Shown here: one piece after another, positions 1 to 5,276 of the stretch
Numbering within the stretch: the first letter of the stretch is position 1
Layout of the letters: every line of letters begins with the position of its first letter
Origin: Veillonellaceae bacterium UBA5809
Lineage (GTDB): Bacteria; Bacillota; Negativicutes; Veillonellales; Dialisteraceae
Length of the DNA: 10,363 bases
Reading direction: 5' to 3'
Assembly (NCBI GenBank): GCA_002417965.1
Contig: DIDD01000054.1
Span: forward strand, 1-10,363
Notes under the pieces: generated by a model
Told to the model about the DNA's origin: nothing
Database searches by the model: none
The model's input: the letters and a program-made list of their open reading frames with translations, nothing else
Program-made: the position numbers and the translations under genes

Positions 1-360
1 CCATCCCACGACAAGCGGATGGTCCTGACTCATGTGAACCAGAATGTCCACCGGATTAATGTTATAAATCGGCGCAAAAAGAATACCCACATTGTCAATG
101 ATTGTAACCTTGGCATCCAGATACGCTACCGATTCCATGAGATTCTGCCTGGCCTGATCCGGACGGTGTTCACGGTTCACTTCAAAAACACTGTTTCCCA
201 GGAGTTCCTTCGCCTCGGTATACTTCCATCCGCTTTGAAATTCCATTCTCCGCAAAAGCTCACTTTTGCCCGATCCCGGTTCTCCCACGATAAAAAGAAT
301 CTTACTTTCTTTTTCCATTACTTGTTTCCATTGTTTCATCACATCCGACATCAGCGTCAT
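1..360 (-). CDS. brxF: BrxF-like P-loop ATPase, first gene of a probable BREX type 3 phage-defence operon (partial, 3' end off the window)
   Basis: This is an open frame of 120 codons with no stop before the window edge, so the C-terminus is missing. The start ATG at 360 has a GGAGG-type ribosome-binding site seven to eight bases upstream. A Walker A motif, GEPGSGKS, lies at residues 26-33. A Walker B-like strand, VTIIDN, lies at 85-90 and is followed by ILFAPIYNINPVDILVHMSQ and then a VVGW strand. In my recollection the BrxF family has the same order: P-loop, an arginine-rich middle (NREHRPDQAR here), a hydrophobic LLDNI-LF segment, a DPLRLL helix and an SRNRTVVAAW strand. BrxF is a roughly 150-residue P-loop protein that opens type 3 BREX operons, followed by brxC, pglX, brxH, pglZ and brxA. 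The gene has its own promoter and nothing co-transcribed before it, which fits a first gene. It could instead be another small AAA-like or STAND-type NTPase. The family call is from motif layout only. Confidence 0.68.
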   Translation of the reverse strand, partial: MTLMSDVMKQWKQVMEKESKILFIVGEPGSGKSELLRRMEFQSGWKYTEAKELLGNSVFEVNREHRPDQARQNLMESVAYLDAKVTIIDNVGILFAPIYNINPVDILVHMSQDHPLVVGW

Positions 361-394
361 GATAAGCCTCCCAGCAAATGGTTTTGATTTTTCT

Positions 395-423
395 ATTCTA
401 CCATAGAAGCTGCAGCAAGTGAA
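395..423 (-). promoter_or_regulatory. Extended -10 promoter of the brxF-like gene
   Basis: On the minus strand TTCACT (418-423, four of six matches to the -35 consensus) lies 17 bases before TAGAAT (395-400, five of six). TG sits one base before the -10, making an extended -10. Transcription would begin near 388, leaving a leader of roughly 28 bases before the ATG at 360. No gene or terminator lies between this promoter and the start codon. Confidence 0.6.
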
Positions 424-486
424 CCCGGCGTTTCCAAAATGATAAAGGCTGTCCGCCTTCCCGCATAACAGGCGCTCTTGTACGAG

Positions 487-537
487 AAAAAAGATCCGGA
501 GGGGGCACTGATTCTGAACCGCCCTCCGGATCTTTTT
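487..537. terminator. Bidirectional intrinsic terminator between the exported repeat protein and the BREX-like gene
   Basis: An 11-bp perfect inverted repeat pairs 493-503 (GATCCGGAGGG) with 522-532. It is flanked by six A on the left and five T on the right, so either strand gives a GC-rich stem followed by a U run. On the minus strand it sits just downstream of the stop codon of the gene ending at 547. It therefore closes that transcript and insulates the downstream operon. Confidence 0.85.
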
Positions 538-546
538 CTCCCGTAC

Positions 547-1704
547 TCACCGGTCAGAAAGCAGGCTGGCTTCCTTGTCATTTTCCGATGCCAAAACGCC
601 CTGGATCGTTCCCTGTGCGCCGTCGGCATAAAAAATAAGCACTTGATCCTGATTGGGAGAAATATAAAAATAAGTATTTTTAGGTTTATCCGATGATACA
701 TCCGTATCCATCTTCTGCGGAGCTACGTAAAGTTCTTCCATGGTAGACAGCTGATCCCCCACCGCCAGTCCCCGGGAAGTAACCATCTGGGGCGTTCTCA
801 AAAAAACCATGAGAATTTTTTTATCCGGCATGGACATTCTTACTGCATATCCCGGATAATACCAGATTTCTTCCCGGCTGTTGACTACCTTTTTCTCCCA
901 CATATCCCAGGAAGGCTCCTGAAACAGATGCCCCGGCGTATATCCGGCTAAAGAGAAATCCCGGCTGTACAGAAACCCGGGATGAACTCTCTTTTGGAAA
1001 GCATCCTGATTCTGCTGGGCAGCGCTGAGGACCAGCCTCGCATCCGGATAAGCAGCCTCTATGGCGGAAACCTTATCATTACGGACTGTAAAAACCAGCA
1101 TATGTCCGCTTCCGGAATAGACAAAATAAAAACATTTCCGTGTCCCGTCCCAGAGTACCTGTTCAGGTGCTCCATAGGTGCGGATTACATTTTCCCTCCG
1201 CGCGCCCACAGAAATGCCGCGCCGTGTAATCAAAGTCTGCCCGTCTGCATAAATCCGTGAGACTCCCGGATTTTCCATGGTTTTGGGAATGGATAAATCA
1301 CCGCGGATCATATACCGGTACGGAAATGAACGGTTAACAGTCAGTGTCAGTCCGCTCCACCGATACTCTTTATGCAGTGACCCCTCGGATACAGAAATAG
1401 GATTCCCCATAACCTGTTCGGCCTTTTCCGGAGGTTCTCCCAGAGAAACACCGCTGAAGGAAAAATCTCCCGCCGTAAGAGGACTCCCGTCCACAGGAAG
1501 CAGCACGGAATCTTCGAAACCAGCCGTTTTCTTCTGAACTGCAGGAGAGGGAACAGCGGGAACCGCATCCATAGATTGAGAAACGGCCTTTCCCTTTTCC
1601 CCGTTTTCCGGTCCGGCGGCTGTCTGTGCACCGGCCCACCCGGTTCCTGAAGCGGCCAGCAGAATAAAAAGAACCGCAGCAGCGGCACGGGCTGTATATT
1701 TCAT
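547..1704 (-). CDS. Exported protein with repeated SmpA/BamE-like modules, function unknown
   Basis: The 385-residue product begins with a Sec signal peptide: a basic start, a hydrophobic stretch at about 7-19, and a likely cleavage near residues 24-26. A low-complexity Ala/Pro/Gly linker runs to about residue 60. The rest holds four related modules, at about 83-125, 163-218, 249-303 and 312-372. Each starts with a motif such as RGISVGARRENVIRTYGAP (162-180) or RGLAVGDQLSTMEELYVAP (311-329), followed by beta strands of the form Y-x-Y and L-x-F. Modules 1 and 3 are more degenerate, so the array looks like a duplicated pair. Similar G-x-x-(V/L)-G...YG-x-P modules occur in cell-envelope proteins of the SmpA/OmlA-BamE fold, but I cannot assign a function. 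ATG at 1704 has an AAAGGAAAGG ribosome-binding site. The gene has its own promoter and terminator, so it is probably monocistronic. Confidence 0.8.
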   Translation of the reverse strand: MKYTARAAAAVLFILLAASGTGWAGAQTAAGPENGEKGKAVSQSMDAVPAVPSPAVQKKTAGFEDSVLLPVDGSPLTAGDFSFSGVSLGEPPEKAEQVMGNPISVSEGSLHKEYRWSGLTLTVNRSFPYRYMIRGDLSIPKTMENPGVSRIYADGQTLITRRGISVGARRENVIRTYGAPEQVLWDGTRKCFYFVYSGSGHMLVFTVRNDKVSAIEAAYPDARLVLSAAQQNQDAFQKRVHPGFLYSRDFSLAGYTPGHLFQEPSWDMWEKKVVNSREEIWYYPGYAVRMSMPDKKILMVFLRTPQMVTSRGLAVGDQLSTMEELYVAPQKMDTDVSSDKPKNTYFYISPNQDQVLIFYADGAQGTIQGVLASENDKEASLLSDR

Positions 1705-1732
1705 ATGACACCTTTCCTTTCTTTATATGATT

Positions 1733-1762
1733 ATTATCAGGCCCGTCCTTTCCCTTTGTCAA
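1733..1762 (-). promoter_or_regulatory. Promoter of the exported repeat protein
   Basis: On the minus strand a perfect -35 TTGACA (1757-1762) is separated by 18 bases from GATAAT (1733-1738, five of six matches). The promoter lies between the aminotransferase terminator and the ATG at 1704, giving a leader of roughly 20-25 bases that includes the ribosome-binding site. Confidence 0.75.
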
Positions 1763-1783
1763 GGAAAAATCCAAAGTATTTAT

Positions 1784-1831
1784 AAAAAAACACAAAGACA
1801 GATGCATTGTCAGGCATCTGTCTTTGTGTTT
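1784..1831 (-). terminator. Intrinsic terminator of the aminotransferase gene, 18-bp perfect stem
   Basis: Positions 1788-1805 pair perfectly with 1814-1831 around an eight-base loop (1806-1813). The A-run at 1784-1790 becomes the U tract on the minus strand. The stem starts 13 bases after the aminotransferase stop codon at 1845-1847. The right arm ends in TTT, so weak termination in the plus direction is also possible. Confidence 0.9.
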
Positions 1832-1844
1832 CCCGCAACGGGAA

Positions 1845-3014
1845 TTACTGCCTGTGACGGGCTACAAACCGCTCCATGCGGCGCAGTGCCTCAGCAATAT
1901 TTTCCCGGCTGGTGGCGTAGGACATACGTACATGCCCCCGTCCCTGCACGCCGAAGCAGGAGCCGGGAACAACACCTACTTTCTCTTCATTCAGAAGTGC
2001 TTCTGAGAATTCCTCATCATTCATGCCTGTGCATGTAATATCAGGGAAAATATAAAAAGCACCCTTCGGTTCAAAAACAGACAGGCCGATTTTCTGGAGC
2101 CCTTCATAAATCATACGGCGCCGTGCATCATATTCATGATACATGGCCTCCACATCACTGTCACAGTATTTAAGAGCGGCAATAGCGCCGTACTGGCTGG
2201 TTACAGAAGCGCAGAGAATGGCATACTGGTGGACCTTGAACATCATATCCGTAATTTCCCGGGGAGCACAGCTGTATCCCACACGGAGTCCTGTCATGGC
2301 ATGCGCTTTAGAGAAACCGTTCAGGACAATCGTTCTTTCCCTCATGCCCGGAAGAGATGCAAAACAGGTGTGCCGGCCTTCATAAGTAAGCTCACAGTAA
2401 ATTTCATCAGAAATTACAATGAGATCATGTTTTTCTGCAAAATCGGCAATTTTCAGCAGTGATTCCCTGTCCATGACAGTTCCTGTAGGATTATTGGGAT
2501 ACCCGATCAGGAGAGCTTTGGTCCTGGATGTTACTTTCTTTTCCAGTTCATCAACAGTGAGACGGAAATCATCCTTCAGCCACGTAGGCACATAGACCGG
2601 GACACCGCCTGCAAATTTTACACAGGCCGGATAGGCTACATAAGCCGGATCCGGAATCAGCACTTCATCACCGGGGTTCAAAATACTGCGCATGACAATA
2701 TCAATGGCTTCCGAAACCCCTACTGTGACAATAATTTCATGATTCGGATCATATTCCACGTCATAATGATTTTTAAACAGCTTGGCGATCTCCTGACGCA
2801 GTTCCGGAAGACCCAGATTCGATGTATAAGAAGTCTTTTTTTCCTTAAGACTTTTGATGCAGGCTTCAATCACGCGGTCCGGAGCAGAAAAATCAGGCTC
2901 TCCCACGCCCAGGGAAATGACTCCCTCCATCGTATTGGCCAAATCAAAAAACTTGCGTATTCCTGAAGGAGGAACAGCACGCACAGATGCGGAAATTTTA
3001 TCATCCCAATTCAT
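1845..3014 (-). CDS. Class I/II pyridoxal-phosphate aminotransferase (aspartate/PatA-like)
   Basis: A complete 389-residue fold-type I aminotransferase of normal family length, cytosolic. With the start used here, PLP-site motifs are visible in order: NNPTG at 174-178, SDEIY at 202-206 (Asp203 to the pyridine nitrogen), the Schiff-base lysine Lys236 in GFSKAHAMTGLR, and the carboxylate-binding Arg363 in HVRMSYA. The N-terminal GVGEPDFSAP and the YTSNLGLPELR segment are typical of the group containing PatA and bacterial aspartate aminotransferases. That group moves an amino group between an amino acid and 2-oxoglutarate or oxaloacetate. The exact substrate cannot be read from the sequence. The frame extends six codons upstream to 3032, but those codons hold the ribosome-binding site of the 3014 ATG. 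It has its own promoter and terminator, so it is probably a single-gene transcript. Confidence 0.9.
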   Translation of the reverse strand: MNWDDKISASVRAVPPSGIRKFFDLANTMEGVISLGVGEPDFSAPDRVIEACIKSLKEKKTSYTSNLGLPELRQEIAKLFKNHYDVEYDPNHEIIVTVGVSEAIDIVMRSILNPGDEVLIPDPAYVAYPACVKFAGGVPVYVPTWLKDDFRLTVDELEKKVTSRTKALLIGYPNNPTGTVMDRESLLKIADFAEKHDLIVISDEIYCELTYEGRHTCFASLPGMRERTIVLNGFSKAHAMTGLRVGYSCAPREITDMMFKVHQYAILCASVTSQYGAIAALKYCDSDVEAMYHEYDARRRMIYEGLQKIGLSVFEPKGAFYIFPDITCTGMNDEEFSEALLNEEKVGVVPGSCFGVQGRGHVRMSYATSRENIAEALRRMERFVARHRQ

Positions 3015-3021
3015 AAATGAG

Positions 3022-3029
3022 CCGCCTTT
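3022..3029 (-). promoter_or_regulatory. Ribosome-binding site that sets the aminotransferase start
   Basis: AAAGGCGG on the minus strand ends seven bases before the ATG at 3014. The alternative ATG at 3032 has only AT-rich sequence upstream and would translate this site as Lys-Gly-Gly, so 3014 is the better start. Confidence 0.7.
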
Positions 3030-3047
3030 CATTCATATATTTATCTC

Positions 3048-3076
3048 ATAGTATCATGTTTGAAACCCATATACAA
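3048..3076 (-). promoter_or_regulatory. Probable extended -10 promoter of the aminotransferase
   Basis: On the minus strand TTGTAT (3071-3076) lies 17 bases before TACTAT (3048-3053). TG sits one base upstream of the -10. It falls in the short gap after the flavodoxin stop at 3091 and allows independent transcription of the aminotransferase. No clear terminator separates it from the flavodoxin, so some read-through is possible. Confidence 0.5.
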
Positions 3077-3090
3077 CCATAAAAATGATC

Positions 3091-3525
3091 TTATGCGCGG
3101 GCAACTGCTTCTCCCAGTGCCTCACATTTTTTCAGCGACTCTTCATCAGGGTATCCGTAAGCCATGACCGGCGCCTCCGGGAAATGGGCTCCTGCAAAAT
3201 GGAGATCGGCTCCCCATGAATTCAGCCATGCGCCGCGGCTCCATCCGCAGGACCCAAATAAACCCATTTCTTTCCCTTTCAGAAAAGGCTTCAGCTTTTC
3301 ACAGAACGGCTTCATCTGGGCCTCTTCAATCACTTCGACTCCCCATGCAGAGCATCCAAGAATAATCCGGTGGCAGGTAGTGCCGATTTCGTCAGCTGAA
3401 ACATCTCCTACCGGTGCCAGCACCACATCAGGGCAGACACGCCGTGCTCCCACTGCTACTGCTTCAGCCATAGCCTCTGTATTGCCTGTTCCTGAATAAT
3501 AAATAACGGCTGTTTTCCCCTCCAT
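3091..3525 (-). CDS. Divergent short-chain flavodoxin, cysteine-rich paralogue
   Basis: A 144-residue flavodoxin-fold protein that should bind FMN and carry one or two electrons in the cytosol. The FMN phosphate loop YYSGTGNTEAM is intact (SGTGNT at 11-16). The 90s loop is GSCGW (91-95), and Trp95 probably stacks on the isoalloxazine ring. The 50s loop differs from the two neighbouring paralogues: CSAWGVEV (58-65) replaces the Megasphaera-like CPAMGNEE or CPACGNEE, so a Trp stands at the position after Ala and the acidic pair is broken. It has six cysteines (31, 51, 58, 74, 93, 134) against two or three in the paralogues. By hand count its net charge is about -6, against about -12 for the middle copy. 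The start at 3525 has a strong GGGAGGAG ribosome-binding site. A hairpin lies upstream of the gene, so its expression may depend on read-through from the middle copy. Confidence 0.85.
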   Translation of the reverse strand: MEGKTAVIYYSGTGNTEAMAEAVAVGARRVCPDVVLAPVGDVSADEIGTTCHRIILGCSAWGVEVIEEAQMKPFCEKLKPFLKGKEMGLFGSCGWSRGAWLNSWGADLHFAGAHFPEAPVMAYGYPDEESLKKCEALGEAVARA

Positions 3526-3547
3526 AAAATCACTCCTCCCTTATACA

Positions 3548-3578
3548 GGAAGAAAACGCTCCCGCAGGAGCGCCTTCC
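3548..3578 (-). terminator. Hairpin with T-run after the middle flavodoxin gene (terminator or attenuator)
   Basis: A six-bp GC-rich stem (3557-3562 with 3567-3572, loop 3563-3566) is extended by a second five-bp arm (3548-3552 with 3574-3578). On the minus strand the stem is followed by TTTTCTT. It lies 14 bases after the stop codon of the middle flavodoxin and shortly before the ribosome-binding site of the left copy. It may end most transcripts or set a ratio between the two proteins. Confidence 0.6.
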
Positions 3579-3591
3579 CTTATTTCATATA

Positions 3592-4020
3592 TTAGGCTTT
3601 GGCAATCGTTTCTCCCAGCGCCTTGCAGGCTGCCAGCGCATCATCATCGGGATAGCTGTAGGCTTTCACAGGATCTGCAGCCAGCGTCACGCCGGCCTCT
3701 TCCATACGTTCCTTCCAGGTCTTGATCCAGTCGCCCTGATTCCATGCATAGGAACCAAAAATTCCCACCTTTTTCCCCTTCATCTGCGGAAGCAGTTCAT
3801 CAAAGAAAGGTTCGAACTCATATTCTTCCAGTTCTTCATTTCCCATAGCCGGACATCCCAGAATAATATGATCATAAGCGGATATACCAGCTGCCGAAGT
3901 ATCACTGACAAAACTCAGGAATGTTTCAGCGCCCGCACTTTTGGCGCCTTCCTCCACAGCCTGTGCCATGGCTTCCGTGTTGCCGGATCCTGACCAGTAT
4001 ACGATTGCTACTTTTGCCAT
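3592..4020 (-). CDS. Short-chain flavodoxin, Megasphaera-like (middle paralogue)
   Basis: A 142-residue FMN flavodoxin, the usual short-chain length and very close in pattern to the Megasphaera elsdenii protein. The phosphate-binding loop WSGSGNTEAM covers residues 9-18. The 50s loop CPAMGNEEL (56-64) contains the Met-Gly pair whose backbone flips on reduction in clostridial-type flavodoxins. The 90s loop GSYAW (89-93) carries the stacking Trp93. The protein is strongly acidic (23 Asp/Glu against 11 Lys/Arg), as expected for docking to pyruvate:ferredoxin oxidoreductase, hydrogenase or other basic partners, which is known of the family and not visible here. It is about 73% identical (103 of 141 by hand alignment) to the copy ending at 4127. 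The ATG at 4020 has an AAAGGAGG ribosome-binding site. A near-consensus promoter just upstream suggests this is the most independently expressed copy of the three. Confidence 0.93.
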   Translation of the reverse strand: MAKVAIVYWSGSGNTEAMAQAVEEGAKSAGAETFLSFVSDTSAAGISAYDHIILGCPAMGNEELEEYEFEPFFDELLPQMKGKKVGIFGSYAWNQGDWIKTWKERMEEAGVTLAADPVKAYSYPDDDALAACKALGETIAKA

Positions 4021-4078
4021 TTACATTTCCTCCTTTATACTGCATGAATCTTAAGAAAATACTCCCGTTCCTATATGT

Positions 4079-4107
4079 ATATTACCGAAGAGGCGCACCC
4101 TTGTCAA
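4079..4107 (-). promoter_or_regulatory. Strong sigma-70-type promoter of the middle flavodoxin
   Basis: On the minus strand a perfect -35 TTGACA (4102-4107) and TAATAT (4079-4084) are separated by exactly 17 bases. The promoter sits about 60 bases upstream of the ATG at 4020, within the gap following the right-hand flavodoxin gene. No operator-like palindrome was seen around it. Confidence 0.75.
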
Positions 4108-4126
4108 TGAAAATGAAAACGCCTTC

Positions 4127-4552
4127 TTATTCAGCCAATGCGGCTCCCAGACTGCGGCATGCCTCCAGCGCATCATCATCAGGATAGCTGTAAGCCTTGA
4201 CAGGATCTGCAGCCAGCGTCACGCCGGCCTCCTCCAGGCGGGCCTTCCATGTTTCAATCCAGGCTCCTTCATTCCATGCATAGGAACCGAAAATAGCAAT
4301 TTTCTTTCCCTTCAGCTGCGGCAGAAGCTCCTGAAAAAAAGGTTCAAAATCGTACTCATCGAGCTCTTCATTTCCGCAGGCCGGGCATCCCAGGGCAATT
4401 CTGTCATAAGAAGCCGTATCCGATGCATTGGTGTCCGTCACCAGCTGAAGAACCGCTTCTCCTCCTGCATTTTTAACTCCTTCTTCCACAGCCTGTGCCA
4501 TGGCTTCTGTGTTGCCTGATCCCGTCCAGTATACGATTGCTGTTTTTGTCAT
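4127..4552 (-). CDS. Short-chain flavodoxin, right-hand paralogue
   Basis: A 141-residue FMN flavodoxin closely related to the middle copy. The phosphate loop WTGSGNTEAM (9-18) and 90s loop GSYAW (89-93) are intact. The 50s loop reads CPACGNEEL (56-64), with Cys59 where the middle copy has Met, which may shift the FMN redox potentials. The C-terminal 22 residues from about 108 to 129 are identical in the two copies, and the DNA there is nearly identical. The start at 4552 has an AAGGAGG ribosome-binding site. It lies 58 bases after the exported-protein gene of the glnS operon, with no clear terminator between. I found only a -10-like TATACT with no matching -35, so it is probably at least partly transcribed from the upstream operon. 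Confidence 0.92.
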   Translation of the reverse strand: MTKTAIVYWTGSGNTEAMAQAVEEGVKNAGGEAVLQLVTDTNASDTASYDRIALGCPACGNEELDEYDFEPFFQELLPQLKGKKIAIFGSYAWNEGAWIETWKARLEEAGVTLAADPVKAYSYPDDDALEACRSLGAALAE

Positions 4553-4610
4553 AATGATAGCCTCCTTGAGTAGTATATTTCCAGGCCCCGCAGAAACGGT
4601 CCCGAGAAAA

Positions 4611-5276
4611 TTAAAATGTACGCAGAATATCCTGATCTTTCCAAAAAATTCTTTGGGCCGTCATCTTACGGAGATTCTCTGTAAGTTCCGGATTTGATGC
4701 ATCACTGACTACAGTGAAAAGGACAATGCGGTATCCGGTAATCTGCAGAGATAAAATATAGGATTCCCTGTATATAATCCCCTTTTCATAGTAGGTCATG
4801 GCAAAAGCACCTTCCCACCTGGGATTTTTCGTATCATTAATCCGGGTCAGGGGTGCAGTTCCACGAAATACGGCGGATCTGTCAGCACTGATTTTTTCAT
4901 TCAGATAACCCGCTATTCCGTCCATCTGGACTGTCATATTTTCCTTCTTAAGCGGATCCAGTCCTGCTTCCAGCAGGAACGGAACGCCCAGCACCTGCGC
5001 TGAGGCCCAGCCATATGAAAAATTCGGCGGATCGGCATAGGTCATCTGATAATAATCAGCCTGGGAAATACCATGCTTCTTAAAATAAGAAGCGGGACCT
5101 CCTGCAGGGAGAAAAGCGATTGTCTGCTGTTCTCCCTGTTTAAAGGTCACATGGTCAGGAGGCGTCATGCGCCCCACCAGAGGAACTGACCATGCGGGAA
5201 CCGCCGCATACGCACTGCCGGCAGCCATGCATGCTGCTGCCAAAGCAGCCCCCTGCATCCATTGTTTTAATCTCAT
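4611..5276 (-). CDS. Small exported protein, unknown function
   Basis: A 221-residue protein with a clear Sec signal peptide: a basic MRLK start, an Ala-rich hydrophobic core, and a cleavage site SAYA-AVPA after about residue 24. Cys16 sits inside the core, but the preceding residues do not make a good lipobox, so a lipoprotein is unlikely. The mature part has no cysteine and no motif I recognise. It is a mixed alpha/beta sequence with several aromatic segments such as YYQMTYADPPNFSYGWAS and a hydrophobic IVLFTVV strand near the end. It probably acts in the periplasm or cell envelope. Its ATG overlaps the glnS stop codon as ATGA, so translation is coupled to glnS. It may be a lineage-specific Negativicutes protein, but I cannot name a family. 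Confidence 0.72.
   Translation of the reverse strand: MRLKQWMQGAALAAACMAAGSAYAAVPAWSVPLVGRMTPPDHVTFKQGEQQTIAFLPAGGPASYFKKHGISQADYYQMTYADPPNFSYGWASAQVLGVPFLLEAGLDPLKKENMTVQMDGIAGYLNEKISADRSAVFRGTAPLTRINDTKNPRWEGAFAMTYYEKGIIYRESYILSLQITGYRIVLFTVVSDASNPELTENLRKMTAQRIFWKDQDILRTF

Noticed and set aside
19..387. Plus-strand 122-codon frame opposite the BrxF-like gene
   Set aside because: It is antisense to a gene with intact Walker motifs, a ribosome-binding site and a promoter. Its product has no recognisable motif and no good ribosome-binding site.
454..475. Short inverted repeat CGCC...GGCG as an attC-like or recombination site
   Set aside because: Four-base arms around a long spacer are common by chance, and no integrase or direct repeat is present in the window.
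393..701. Minus-strand 102-codon frame
   Set aside because: It overlaps the end of the exported repeat protein in another frame, runs through the terminator at 487-537 and covers the brxF promoter. It looks like a shadow frame.
1370..1807. Minus-strand 145-codon frame over the start of the exported repeat protein
   Set aside because: It starts inside the aminotransferase terminator and spans the promoter at 1733-1762. The competing frame has a signal peptide and module repeats.
3015..3032. Upstream ATG at 3032 as the aminotransferase start
   Set aside because: The extra six codons are the ribosome-binding site of the ATG at 3014, and no such site precedes 3032.
4130..4600. T-box or riboswitch upstream of the flavodoxin or glnS genes
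   Set aside because: The gaps upstream of these genes are too short, and no T-box core or FMN riboswitch sequence could be found.
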